Assembly (NCBI RefSeq): GCF_005222695.1
Contig: NZ_STGG01000041.1
Coordinates: 248,001 to 312,000 of the forward strand
Length of the DNA stretch: 64,000 nucleotides
Direction: 5' to 3'
Source of the DNA: Massilia sp. HP4
Lineage (GTDB): Bacteria; Pseudomonadota; Gammaproteobacteria; Burkholderiales; Burkholderiaceae_D
In this document: piece after piece, positions 44,821 through 54,165 of the stretch
Layout of the letters: every line of letters starts with the position of its first letter
Numbering within the stretch: position 1 is the stretch's first letter
Program-made: the position numbers and the translations under genes
The notes under the pieces: generated by a model
Databases searched by the model: none
What the model was told of the DNA's origin: nothing
The model's input: the letters and a program-made list of their open reading frames with translations, nothing else

Positions 44821-45585
44821 CTAGTAGCCGACACCACGTACGCCACCGGCTGCACGCAGCGATTCGCCGGTGACCCAGTGCGCGTCCTCCGAAGCCAGGA
44901 AGACGGCGACCAGTGCAATATCTTCGGGTTCACCGAAACGTCCCAGCGGGGTACCGGCCAGGATCTTCTCACCCAGCTCCCCAGCAAAGTTGCCCTTGGT
45001 AGCCGGCGTATTCGTGTGGCCTGGCAGGATCGAATTGACGCGGATCTTGCGCGCCCCTAATTCGCGGGCCAGCGCGAAGGTCATCGTATCCACTGCCCCC
45101 TTGGTTGCTGCGTAGACGCTCGATGCCAAGTACGGATCGGTGCTGAGGATCGAGCTGATGTTAATGATGCTCCCACCTGTTTCCGGAATATGCTTCACCG
45201 CTTCGCGAATGCCCAGGAAGTAGCCCAGCACGTTGACGTTGAACTGCTTGTGGAACGCTTCTTCGGTCAGGCCGTCGATCATTTCGAAGACAGCGACTCC
45301 CGCATTGTTGACCAGCACGTCCACCTTGCCATGGTCAGCCTTTACCTGGTTGAACATGCGCGCCACGTCGACCGCGTTACTCATGTCCGCCTGGATGGCC
45401 ATGGCGCTGCCGCCTGCGGCGGTAATCGACGCGACCACTGTCTCGGCGCCGCTCTGGCTGCTTGAATAATTGACGATCACCGTCGCACCCTCGGCCGCCA
45501 TGGCGATGGCGATGCCTGCGCCAATGCCGCTCGATGCACCGGTTACGACGGCAGTTTTTCCCTGCAGTTTCAGTTGTGTATTCAT
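44821..45585 (-). CDS. SDR oxidoreductase divergent from the second AraC gene
   Basis: 254 residues from ATG 45585 with AGAGGACAGG upstream. Features: KTAVVTGASSGIGAGIAIAM, VLVNNAGVAVFEMIDGLTEE, INISSILSTDPYLASSVYAA with YAATKGAV, and SILPGHTNTPATKGNFAGEL. Glucose-1-dehydrogenase/FabG-like with Ser-Tyr-Lys. It ends ESLRAAGGVRGVGY. Its 165-bp divergent promoter region is shared with an AraC paralogue of the one next to the SDR at 39558. Confidence 0.92.
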   Translation of the reverse strand: MNTQLKLQGKTAVVTGASSGIGAGIAIAMAAEGATVIVNYSSSQSGAETVVASITAAGGSAMAIQADMSNAVDVARMFNQVKADHGKVDVLVNNAGVAVFEMIDGLTEEAFHKQFNVNVLGYFLGIREAVKHIPETGGSIINISSILSTDPYLASSVYAATKGAVDTMTFALARELGARKIRVNSILPGHTNTPATKGNFAGELGEKILAGTPLGRFGEPEDIALVAVFLASEDAHWVTGESLRAAGGVRGVGY

Positions 45586-45750
45586 GACCTGTCCTCTCGA
45601 TTGGCGATGTATGTCCGAGACCATATGGGCTCGTTGACAAGGCATCAGCGTACGCGTCCACGCCACAATTTATCTGCCGAATACTCGCACATGCTTGCCT
45701 ATTCCTCGCACCGGCAATTCGACGGCAAGTCCGGGTGCTATATTGGATGC

Positions 45751-46686
45751 ATGGAAAATTCAATGGACGAACTACGCGCCATCGTCATGCGCGCGGGCGA
45801 CAAATGGACCGCCACCGGCTTGCCCCGAGTATCGATGGTGCGGGCCGAGGCATGTTCCGACCAGGTCTATGAACCAATGCTGCACCTGGTACTACAGGGA
45901 ACCAAGAGCCTGTCGATTGGCGACCAGATCCTGCGCTTCGCACCGGCCACATACTTCGTCGTCCCGGTTGACTTGCCGGCCCTTGGACAGGTGAGCGGTG
46001 ACGCGCCGGGAGAAGCATTTCTTGCACTTTCCCTGATACTGGACTCCGGAATTATCTCGGCGGTAATGGCTGACGTCAGCCAGACTGATAACGACGGGGT
46101 TGGTAAAACCTTCGCGGTGAGCGCGGCTGGTCCTGAACTGATCGACGCCTGTTTGCGCATGATGCGGCTGGTCAACCGTCCGCAAGATGCGGCATTGCTG
46201 GCACCGATGATCGAGCGTGAGATTCTCTTCCGCGTTCTGCAAGGTCCTCAGGGCGGCATTCTGCGCCAGATTGCATGTCCTGACAGCCGGCTATCGCAGG
46301 TGCGCCGCGCGATTGACTGGATTCGGCTGCATTTCGTCGAACCCTTCCGTGTCGAGCAGCTTGCCGCGATGTCAGGGATGAGTGTAGCGGCATTCTACCG
46401 GCACTTCCGCGCAGTTACGGCGATGACGCCGATCCAGTACCAGAAGCGGCTTCGCCTGCTGAAGGCGCGCCGACAATTGCTGTTCGAGCCGCATGACGCT
46501 GCCTCGGTTGCTTTTTCTGTCGGTTATGAGAGCGCGTCACAATTCAGCCGTGAATATGCGCGAATGTTCGGCATGCCGCCAGTGCGCGACGTGGCGCGAT
46601 TCAAAACGCCGGACGGGTCACCCGATCCTCGCACGGACACGAGGACGAGACTGGCGCCAGGTCCGGTCAGGCCGTCCAACCAGTAG
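45751..46686 (+). CDS. AraC-family regulator, paralogue of the one at 40434
   Basis: 311 residues from ATG 45751. N-terminal domain: VYEPMLHLVLQGTKSLSIGD, QILRFAPATYFVVPVDLPAL. C-terminal: FRVEQLAAMSGMSVAAFYRH, FRAVTAMTPIQYQKRLRLLK, AASVAFSVGYESASQFSREY. It aligns with the AraC protein at 40434 along its whole length. The tail after GMPPVRDV is long and low in structure. Divergent from an SDR gene, its likely target. Confidence 0.9.
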   Translation: MENSMDELRAIVMRAGDKWTATGLPRVSMVRAEACSDQVYEPMLHLVLQGTKSLSIGDQILRFAPATYFVVPVDLPALGQVSGDAPGEAFLALSLILDSGIISAVMADVSQTDNDGVGKTFAVSAAGPELIDACLRMMRLVNRPQDAALLAPMIEREILFRVLQGPQGGILRQIACPDSRLSQVRRAIDWIRLHFVEPFRVEQLAAMSGMSVAAFYRHFRAVTAMTPIQYQKRLRLLKARRQLLFEPHDAASVAFSVGYESASQFSREYARMFGMPPVRDVARFKTPDGSPDPRTDTRTRLAPGPVRPSNQ

Positions 46687-46789
46687 TGCAGATATCAGCA
46701 TTGCCCCCCCGACGTTGGCGGAGGCTAGCGTCGGCGATTCAGTCCGGTTCGCATTCGCAGTCGAACCTACGCTACTCGAGACGAGGCCT

Positions 46790-46925
46790 GGCCTGGCCTG
46801 GCAGGATATCTCCAACTATATCGAGATGTTCTTCAAGCCGAAGCGCAGGCACTGCTCCACCAATGACCTGTCGCCGGTTGAGTACGAAAAGCAGTATTTC
46901 CGGCGGTTCTCGAGTGTCGAGAAGA
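46790..46925 (+). mobile_element. IS3-family transposase C-terminal remnant
   Basis: A forward frame reads DISNYIEMFFKPKRRHCSTN, DLSPVEYEKQYFRRFSS. The pattern (Y/F)IExFxNPxRxHxxxxxLSPxxFE is the end of IS3-group OrfB transposases. The catalytic DDE part is not present and no terminal inverted repeats can be seen. It marks a past insertion near the right edge of the accessory block. Confidence 0.7.
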
Positions 46926-47463
46926 TCTGTGGTGATTCAACCGGTTGTGTTTTGGAAGAGCTCAGCCGATATCCTCAAGCTGAAAAATCATGAAATCGTT
47001 GTTTGCATCCTTCGCCGCGTCCGCCACTAGCTGATCAAGATTGCTCTACGGAGCCCCTGAACGAACAAGGCGTTCATCCTGACCTCGACAACAGGGCGCC
47101 CTTGCAGCAACGTGGCAGGTTACAAAGAAAATGTCGGCCCAACTTCCGTCTTCCCTCTTTCGTCTTCCGTCGTCCGTCTTCCGGATTCGACACCATCCGG
47201 GAGATTGATAGCGTTGACGCCAATCAGATTGCCATTATCAAGGTGACGAAGCTCGACGATTCAATTATCCTGCCTCGACGGGCCGACATGAAGAGAGGAT
47301 TTCGATACATGTAGTTCACGGACCCAGCCCCGTATCGCCTCTCTAACGGTCTCGGTGGCAGCCGCTTTCACGACAGGCTTAGGCGCAATCTCGTTACATG
47401 ATAAAAAAGGGGCAGGCGCTAGTCGGGCAGGAGGCTTTCGGCTGGAGGAAGGATACGGCCTCA
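46926..47463. other. About 540 bp without a supported gene
   Basis: A pyrimidine-rich micro-repeat (repeated CGTCTTCC-like units) lies around 47145-47185. A forward frame ending at 47312 finishes SVDANQIAIIKVTKLDDSII, LPRRADMKRGFRYM, which looks like the tail of a real protein that I cannot assign. No intact gene is seen between the IS remnant and the GH115 stop. Confidence 0.45.
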
Positions 47464-50361
47464 TCAATCGAATTCTCTTATCGCATCTTTAACTCGATTT
47501 CTCGCACGCGGACTCTCTGGCGGTCCAAGATAGGTCGGTTTCAGTCCGCCAAGATTGAGCACGATCTTGTGCACCACAAGGCCCGAGTCGATCGCCCATA
47601 CCTTAAGCGTTTTCACACCCGGTTTGTCGATCCTATGCGTGGTCGTAAACGTTGCCGCCCCATCGCTGACGATCCTGGACCAGTGCTGTTCGGATTCGTC
47701 GGCGTGAACATTGACGATCTGCGGCGCCTCGTCATCGATCGACACGGCAAAGCGCAAACCTTGCCCCGGCTGGAACTTGAGCGTCGGCGCCAGGATCGTC
47801 TGTATCTTCACCTCGCCGGCGGTGGCCACCTGCATGCGGTACTCCAGGCGCATGCCCTCGCGCCCCGTCGACATCGCTGGCGCATCGACCGGCAGCGTTG
47901 TCATGCCGGAGCCGGTGCGGCCATGATCCGGCACCAGCAGCCACTGCCGGCCCTTTGGCGAAACGGCTTTCGTATGGTTGGCGGCTTCGATCGACACCAC
48001 GCCATTTGTCTCGACGAAAGCGCCCTCCTCCGCCGAGCGCAGCTTGGTCAACGGCAGCTTGACCCGTGCCTTGGCGCCGTTCGGGCCGATCACGGTCAGT
48101 GTCGCCACGTCGGCGCTTGCCGGAACCTCGGACCATCGAACATTCACCACCACACGCTCCTGACGCTTGACGGTGCCGCTCCGATGGCTGATCGTCACCC
48201 ATGGCTGGTCGCTCGTGATACTGTAGTGAAACGGTGCTAAACCTCGATTGAAGACCTCGATGAAGCGCGGCTCCCGGTCGAAGGGATTCAAGGCCGGCAG
48301 CGTCAAGTCCGGTTGCCCCCAGCGCGGCCACGCATGTTCAGCACCTTCGGCCGCCACGCCCATTTCGGCTTGCTGAGTAGGCTGGATTTCGCTCACCGGA
48401 GGCATCACGTTGCGCGGCGGTTCATTCCAGAAGGTGTACCCCAGGTGCCGCTGCGACATCATGTGGTTCCATTTGCCGCCAGCAAGGTCTTCGTGATACC
48501 GGCGGGTCAGCTCGGCATCTTCGCGGAACAATGTGCGGACGCGCTCGGCCACGTCGTTGGCGGAGGTCCTGCCTTGCGCAGCGTAGAGACGGTTGAGCGC
48601 CGAGGCCACATACATCTCATTGACGATCGCGCCCGCCTTGGCCGGATGCAGCACCAGCTGGAAAAACGCGTCGCGCTTCTCCTTGGGAAGCTTGTCGTGG
48701 ATCTGCTCGGCACGCGCGGCGATTGCCTTGTAATCGGCCACCACACGCTCGGCTTCGTTGAAATTGAGCAGGCTGTAGGTGCTTGGTTCGAGTTGTTCGG
48801 GTTTCCTGCGTCCGTTGTACTTGGTGTATTTGGCGACAATGTCGGCGATATCGGCTGCGAACTCGTTGCCAAACTCACGCGCGGCCCACAGTGTCAGGTA
48901 TTCCGGCAGGCGCTCGGCCGGCCATCTGGCCGGGTTCCAGGCGTAGGTGAGGAAGAACTCGATCGGCACTTCCATCGGTTTCAGATCGCCGACATTGACG
49001 ATCCACAAGCGGTCCGCTTCGTGCTTCCATGCCAGGTGCATCTGTTCCCAGATCTTGGGAATCGGCGTCACGTTCAGCCATTTATACGACCGCGGCCCGC
49101 CTACGTAGTCAAAGTGGTAGTACACGCCGGCACCGCCCGAACGCTTCCGCTCGGCCTTGGTCGGCAGGCGGCGGATATTGCCCCAGTTGTCATCGCACCA
49201 CAGCAAGGTGACGTCATCGGGCACGCGCATGCCCTTCTCATAGTATTCCTGCACCTCCTTGTACAGTGCCCACAGTTGCGGCACTTTCGTCACGTCCGGA
49301 TTCGCTTGCTTGGCAATAATGTCGCGCTGGTCGTCGACAATCTTCTCCAGTAGCGACACGTTCGACTCCGCCGACATCGGCTCGTCGCCGTCGCCGCGCA
49401 TGCCAAGCGTGACGACCTTCTCGAGCGACTTCGTGCTGCGTATTCCCTCAGTCCAGAAATTTTCCAGCGTCTCGGCGTTGCGGCTGTAGTCCCAAGGACC
49501 CTTGCCGTAGCGGCCCCACTCCTGGTGCGCGCGCATCATGGGCTCATGGTGCGATGTGCCCATCACGATGCCGTAATCGTCGGCCAGCTTGCCGTTGGCC
49601 TTGTCATCGTCGTAGAAAGCGTTGTTCCACATGGCAGGCCACAAATAGTTGCCGCGCAAGCGCAGGATCAGTTCAAAGACTTTCGCGTAGAATTTGCTGT
49701 TGTAGTCGCCGTATTTTTCCTTGACCCATCCGGTCAGTGCCGGCGCTTCGTCGTTGAGGAAAATACCCCGGTACTTCACCACGGGCGCATCATCGATGCG
49801 CTTGGGCGCCGCAATGCTTACTTGCGTACGTTTGTTGACAGGAACGTCTGCCCAGAAATGCCAGGGTGAGACGCCGATCTGTTCAGAGATCTCATAAATG
49901 CCATAGATGGCGCCCCGCTTATCGCTGCCGGCCACCACGAGCGCGCGTCCGACACCGGGCATCGGTTGCTCGACCGTCTGCACCAGGTAGCCTTCCCATT
50001 TTCCCTTGATGCCCGAGACATCGAGCTTGCCGCTTGTGACCATGTTGTCGATTAGTGCGCTTTTGCCGATGGTGCCGACGATCACTACCTCGGCGCCACT
50101 GACCAACATCGATGTATTCAGAACTGGCCTGATGCTTCCGACCTTCTCGATATCGCCCTGCAGGTCTGCAGCCGCACGCAACACGCCAACGTGATCGGTC
50201 GGGTCGACATAGATCGGTGCGGCACGGGCGGACTTGATCAAGGAAACGCTGCCAGCCTGCGCGGCCTGGAAGCTGACGATGTCCGGCTTGCCCAAGGCAT
50301 GGGCCGGTTGGATCAGCGCCAACGATGCCGCCAGCATGGTGCAAGCACGGATAACTTTCAT
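47464..50361 (-). CDS. GH115 alpha-glucuronidase
   Basis: 965 residues from ATG 50361, where a signal peptide begins (MKVIRACTMLAASLALIQPA, HALG); two upstream in-frame starts precede it. GH115 removes 4-O-methyl-glucuronate from xylan side chains. Family text: GIFLNDEAPALTGWVKEKYG, LRGNYLWPAMWNNAFYDDDK, YGIVMGTSHHEPMMRAHQEW, WCDDNWGNIRRLP and YHFDYVGGPRSYKWLN. The C-terminal beta-sandwich (about 800-950) is duplicated at 33936. The last 15 residues (PRARNRVKDAIREFD) are not typical and may come from the junction with foreign DNA. It is divergent from the TonB receptor. Confidence 0.92.
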   Translation of the reverse strand: MKVIRACTMLAASLALIQPAHALGKPDIVSFQAAQAGSVSLIKSARAAPIYVDPTDHVGVLRAAADLQGDIEKVGSIRPVLNTSMLVSGAEVVIVGTIGKSALIDNMVTSGKLDVSGIKGKWEGYLVQTVEQPMPGVGRALVVAGSDKRGAIYGIYEISEQIGVSPWHFWADVPVNKRTQVSIAAPKRIDDAPVVKYRGIFLNDEAPALTGWVKEKYGDYNSKFYAKVFELILRLRGNYLWPAMWNNAFYDDDKANGKLADDYGIVMGTSHHEPMMRAHQEWGRYGKGPWDYSRNAETLENFWTEGIRSTKSLEKVVTLGMRGDGDEPMSAESNVSLLEKIVDDQRDIIAKQANPDVTKVPQLWALYKEVQEYYEKGMRVPDDVTLLWCDDNWGNIRRLPTKAERKRSGGAGVYYHFDYVGGPRSYKWLNVTPIPKIWEQMHLAWKHEADRLWIVNVGDLKPMEVPIEFFLTYAWNPARWPAERLPEYLTLWAAREFGNEFAADIADIVAKYTKYNGRRKPEQLEPSTYSLLNFNEAERVVADYKAIAARAEQIHDKLPKEKRDAFFQLVLHPAKAGAIVNEMYVASALNRLYAAQGRTSANDVAERVRTLFREDAELTRRYHEDLAGGKWNHMMSQRHLGYTFWNEPPRNVMPPVSEIQPTQQAEMGVAAEGAEHAWPRWGQPDLTLPALNPFDREPRFIEVFNRGLAPFHYSITSDQPWVTISHRSGTVKRQERVVVNVRWSEVPASADVATLTVIGPNGAKARVKLPLTKLRSAEEGAFVETNGVVSIEAANHTKAVSPKGRQWLLVPDHGRTGSGMTTLPVDAPAMSTGREGMRLEYRMQVATAGEVKIQTILAPTLKFQPGQGLRFAVSIDDEAPQIVNVHADESEQHWSRIVSDGAATFTTTHRIDKPGVKTLKVWAIDSGLVVHKIVLNLGGLKPTYLGPPESPRARNRVKDAIREFD
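47510..47998. repeat. Right copy of the 490-bp GH115 direct repeat
   Basis: The segment inside the GH115 gene that matches 33936-34425 in the same orientation, with about ten per cent differences and one indel in a C run. The start-to-start distance is about 13.6 kb. The match begins at GGACTCTC and ends at GATCGACACC in both copies. Confidence 0.85.
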
Positions 50362-50907
50362 AGTCTTGTTTGGATTTGCCACAGAAGATCGTCTCATTTC
50401 ACAACGTAATGATTGCGCTATCAGTCTTGTAATAAGCATGTTGTGGCGAACGCATTGTCGGCCTGCCAGAGGGAGCCCATTGCAGGGAAGTGGCATGGCG
50501 TTCGTACACGCGCACACAATACACATGAGCGCCATAGATTAACAACAAATTTACAGATATTTTTGTATGCCGATCGAATACGACCTGTCGAACATCGCGC
50601 CACCCTAGCAGATATCCCTTATTGTTCAGTTACTTACGTCAATTCTGCGGCAGTAGATCGGGGACTCGTCACGGCGGTATGCGTGCAAGCCTTCCGCAAT
50701 AATATGATTGACTCGTTAAGGCAAAAGGACGAATATTACAAATGATAGCGCAAACAATGCACTCCGACGTGCTGTGGTCCTCTGCGGGTGGTTACGCCAC
50801 ATCGCTACAGGACTCGGACCGGCTGGACTATCCGCTCAACATAAAAATGATGCGCCGCCAGTCGAGCGCATACCGATACCAATCGTATGACATTGGAGAC
50901 ACTAATC
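50362..50907. promoter_or_regulatory. Divergent promoter region of GH115 and the TonB receptor
   Basis: 546 bp with no convincing gene and lower GC than the flanks. An inverted repeat lies at 50869-50889, just before the receptor start: left arm CATACCGAT, centre ACCA, right arm ATCGTATG, with one bulged base. It could bind a regulator of the xylan genes. AT-rich tracts around 50700-50745 may hold promoter elements. Confidence 0.45.
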
Positions 50908-53900
50908 ATGAAATCCCAACACGGCGCAGCGCTGCATCGCCTCCAGAGTGCAAACGGCAAGATCTTCATCACGACCGTTCTGGCGGGAATGATCTCGAGC
51001 GCATTTGCCCAAACCACCCCGGTGGAATCCGTTCCCACCAATTCCGATAACACCCAGGCGGCTGTCGCGACCGTAGTCGTGAGCGGCTTTCGCAGTTCAC
51101 TTGCCGAGTCAGCGGCCGAAAAAAGAGAAAACATCGGATTGACCGACACGGTATCGTCGGAAGACATGGGCAAGTTCCCCGATCCGAACATTGCCGATGC
51201 ACTGGCCCGGGTGCCGGGAGTGCAGGTGACCCGCGCCAGTATCGATGGCGAGGGACTGAACATCTCGATACGTGGCATGGGTCCCGCCTTCACGCGGGTC
51301 TTGCTCAACGGCGCGCCAATGGCGTCAGCGTCGGCCGGCAGCTGGGGCGGCAACATCAGCGCCAACCGCGAAGTCGACATGGACTTCCTGCCGTCGGAAC
51401 TGTTCCGCCGCGCCACCGTCTACAAGAGCCAGCAGGCCAGCATCATCGAAGGTGGGATCGCTGGCACGGTCGATATGCGCAGCGTGCGCCCATTCGACAA
51501 GAAAGGCCTGCGCTCGGCGTTCACCGTGTCAGGCAATTACCGTGACCTGCACGGCACCAAAGGACATACCGGCTCTGGCCTGATCAGCAATACCTGGGAA
51601 ACCAGCAACTGGGGCAGGTTCGGCGCGCTGGCAGGAGTCGCCTGGGGCAAGACGGACTACAAGACCGACGCCTTCCAAGTGGTCGAGATGCGTAACTTCC
51701 AGCTCAAGGGCAACCAGGCTACGGCAGCCGACAGCCCCAACAACACCGGCGGCGGCCACCAGGCTACCCCGGACACGGTGCCGTCCGGGCTGGCGCTGAG
51801 CGCCCTGCCCGAGTACGCCCGTTCGCTGCTGGTGGCCGGTCGGCCAATCGACCGCGCCATGCTGCTGGCCCTGAACCCGGGCTCCTCGATCAAGCAGATC
51901 GACAATGGTCTAATGGGACGCCTTGGCCGCCGCATGATCTACGAAGGCTCGCGCGACCGGGTCGGCGGGACCGTCAGCCTGCAATGGCAGCCGAACGACA
52001 GGCTCGATTTCTACGTCGATACCATCGCGGCCCAGAAGGGAAATGAAATGGTACTGGAGGCCATGAACGTCGGAACCCGCGCCAATGTCCCGATTCCGAT
52101 TGGCATGGAGTTCGACCGCAGCGATTGTACCTATGGCTGTACCGTCACCAAGGCGACCCTGGCCAATACATTCTGGGGCCTGGAATACCGCCCGATGAAA
52201 GAGAAAACAAAGTTCTACAGCATCAACCCCGGTTTCGAGTTCCGCCTGGCCGAGAAGTGGACCCTCGACGGCCACGTCAACAAGACCCGCAGCACTTTCT
52301 ATCGTGATATGCCGACCGTGATGCTGGCAACGCGCTCGCCTAACTCGGTGATTCAGTACGACAACACTGTGCCGGGTCAGCTGCCGACCTATACCGGCAA
52401 TCTCGACACAAACGATCCGGCCAACTTCGGGTGGTACCAAAGCGGGCCGGGCCTGTCCGGCCTGCGCATGAACCTGTTCGAACGCATCAACACCACGCAG
52501 GGTGGACGCCTGAACCTGACTTGGGGTGACCGTGACTTCAACATCAAGGTCGGCGCGGTCATCGACGATATCGAACGCCGATACCAGGACTTCTCGCTGG
52601 CCGACGCGTGGATGAACGTAGCTTGCGGCAACAACATGAACGCCCGCTTCTTTACCGGCAATACCCAGATCCGCAATCCAGGTTGCGACGGACGTAGCGC
52701 GCCGGGGCCGATGACCGACGCGCGCACCGCCTACCCGGGCTATGGCACCAAGGCCACGGCCGGTCAGACGACCCCGCTGGCCTATCTCGGTTCTGTCGTG
52801 CCCAACACCAAGGTGCCCGAATACCTGAGTGCGACCGACCATGGTTTCGTTACCTTGGACTGGAACAGGTTTGCCAAGGACACGGATTACCAGTATTTCC
52901 GTGACAACATCTATCGCGGCTACGGGCCCGGCACGAGTGGCGGTTATATCCGCGAGAAGGTGACGTCGGCCTACGTCGAAACCAACGGTCGCACGGAGCT
53001 GTTTGGCGGCACGCTGCGCTACAACGTCGGTGTGCGCGTTGCCGAGACCGACCAGACCATCGGCACGACAGCCAGGGAAATCGACCCGCGCAACAATCCA
53101 TCCACCGCCGTGGACAACGGCGGCCGCTATGAGGACATCCTGACCTGGCAGTACGAATCGACCAGCTACCGTAACGTCCTGCCGTCGCTGACCACGGCCT
53201 ACAACATCACGCCGAGCCTGATCGCCCGCCTGTCGTCCTCGAAGTCGATGACGCGCGCCAACCCGACCGAGTTGCGGCAAACCCGCCTGACGCTGGACCA
53301 GAGCGTGCGCTCGGGTACGCTGACGAACCCGAAGCTCAAGCCGTTCGAAGCGATGAACCTGGACGTCGGCCTGGAGTACTACATGAGCCGCGAGGCCTAT
53401 GTGGCCCTTGGCCTGTTTGCCAAGGACATTACCAACCGTCCGGGTACTGACCGACGCATCTACACCCTGGCCGAGCTCGATGCCCTGTACGGCAACGGCG
53501 GTTTGGTCGGCCTCACCGCCGCCCAGGAGGCTGCCGTGGTTGCCAGCGGTGGACGCGACAAGCACCTGGTCGAACTGTCGTCCCCCCTTAACATCGACAC
53601 CAAGCTCAAGGTGCGCGGCGTCGAACTGACGTGGCAGCAGCCGCTGGACATGCTCCCAGTGAAGGGTTTCGGCTTCACCGCCAACTTCACCTACGCCAAA
53701 CAGACGGATGACGATGAGAACGCGCCGCCGATCGCCGGGGTGCCGCCGCGTACCCACAACCTTACCCTCTACTATGAGCGCAACGGCCTGACGGCACGGG
53801 TCTCGCGCAATTACGCTGCCGAGCATGTGACAAATAACAACACTGGCTTGGTCAACGTTCCTGGCGGCGCCTACGGATATAACCCCGAGCGCGCGCAGGT

Positions 53901-54084
53901 AGACGCTTCGGTGGGCGCAAACCTCAAACGGATGTTCGGGTTCCGGTATAACACTGACCTGACCCTGAGCGTGATCAACGCCAACAACGCTATCAGCCAG
54001 ACTTATACGCAGTTCAGCAACGCGATCTCCGACAGCACCGAGACCGGGCGCAGCTATACCCTTTCACTGCGCACCTCCTTCTGA
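50908..54084 (+). CDS. TonB-dependent outer membrane receptor of the xylan locus
   Basis: 1058 residues from ATG 50908 with TTGGAG upstream. Signal peptide ending SSAFAQ, then a short TonB-box-like region ATVVVSGFRSSLAESAAEK, the plug domain with FPDPNIADALARVPGVQVTR, GLNISIRGMGPAFTRVLLNG and SIIEGGIAGTVDM, and a long barrel ending YTLSLRTSF with terminal Phe. The IADALARxPGV and IRG patterns are those of the large carbohydrate-type TonB receptors of Xanthomonas, Caulobacter and Massilia. With GH43, GH115, GH30 and GH10 around it, xylo-oligosaccharide uptake is the likely role. No SusD partner is present. Confidence 0.92.
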   Translation: MKSQHGAALHRLQSANGKIFITTVLAGMISSAFAQTTPVESVPTNSDNTQAAVATVVVSGFRSSLAESAAEKRENIGLTDTVSSEDMGKFPDPNIADALARVPGVQVTRASIDGEGLNISIRGMGPAFTRVLLNGAPMASASAGSWGGNISANREVDMDFLPSELFRRATVYKSQQASIIEGGIAGTVDMRSVRPFDKKGLRSAFTVSGNYRDLHGTKGHTGSGLISNTWETSNWGRFGALAGVAWGKTDYKTDAFQVVEMRNFQLKGNQATAADSPNNTGGGHQATPDTVPSGLALSALPEYARSLLVAGRPIDRAMLLALNPGSSIKQIDNGLMGRLGRRMIYEGSRDRVGGTVSLQWQPNDRLDFYVDTIAAQKGNEMVLEAMNVGTRANVPIPIGMEFDRSDCTYGCTVTKATLANTFWGLEYRPMKEKTKFYSINPGFEFRLAEKWTLDGHVNKTRSTFYRDMPTVMLATRSPNSVIQYDNTVPGQLPTYTGNLDTNDPANFGWYQSGPGLSGLRMNLFERINTTQGGRLNLTWGDRDFNIKVGAVIDDIERRYQDFSLADAWMNVACGNNMNARFFTGNTQIRNPGCDGRSAPGPMTDARTAYPGYGTKATAGQTTPLAYLGSVVPNTKVPEYLSATDHGFVTLDWNRFAKDTDYQYFRDNIYRGYGPGTSGGYIREKVTSAYVETNGRTELFGGTLRYNVGVRVAETDQTIGTTAREIDPRNNPSTAVDNGGRYEDILTWQYESTSYRNVLPSLTTAYNITPSLIARLSSSKSMTRANPTELRQTRLTLDQSVRSGTLTNPKLKPFEAMNLDVGLEYYMSREAYVALGLFAKDITNRPGTDRRIYTLAELDALYGNGGLVGLTAAQEAAVVASGGRDKHLVELSSPLNIDTKLKVRGVELTWQQPLDMLPVKGFGFTANFTYAKQTDDDENAPPIAGVPPRTHNLTLYYERNGLTARVSRNYAAEHVTNNNTGLVNVPGGAYGYNPERAQVDASVGANLKRMFGFRYNTDLTLSVINANNAISQTYTQFSNAISDSTETGRSYTLSLRTSF

Positions 54085-54094
54085 TCCACTACAC

Positions 54095-54152
54095 CACGGC
54101 GGGCGGCCTTGGCCCGCCGTGAACCCACGCACCTGACCGTCGTGGGTTTTTC
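54095..54152 (+). terminator. Tandem hairpins, second one a Rho-independent terminator
   Basis: Hairpin 1 is a perfect 10-bp stem CACGGCGGGC / GCCCGCCGTG (54095-54121). Hairpin 2 has the stem AACCCACG / CGTGGGTT (54122-54148) followed by T residues to 54152, a classic intrinsic terminator. They lie 11 bp after the receptor stop and 13 bp before the GH43 start, so the GH43 gene probably depends on read-through or its own promoter. Confidence 0.8.
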
Positions 54153-54165
54153 CTTGAGGTCGCCA

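Noticed and set aside
47145..47185. Pyrimidine-rich repeats as a possible CRISPR or VNTR array
   Set aside because: Units are under 10 bp, irregular and without unique spacers. No CRISPR-like array was seen anywhere in the window.
51910..53826. A 638-codon minus-strand frame inside the TonB receptor gene
   Set aside because: It is antisense to a receptor whose every domain is recognisable; codon pattern and composition are those of a shadow frame.
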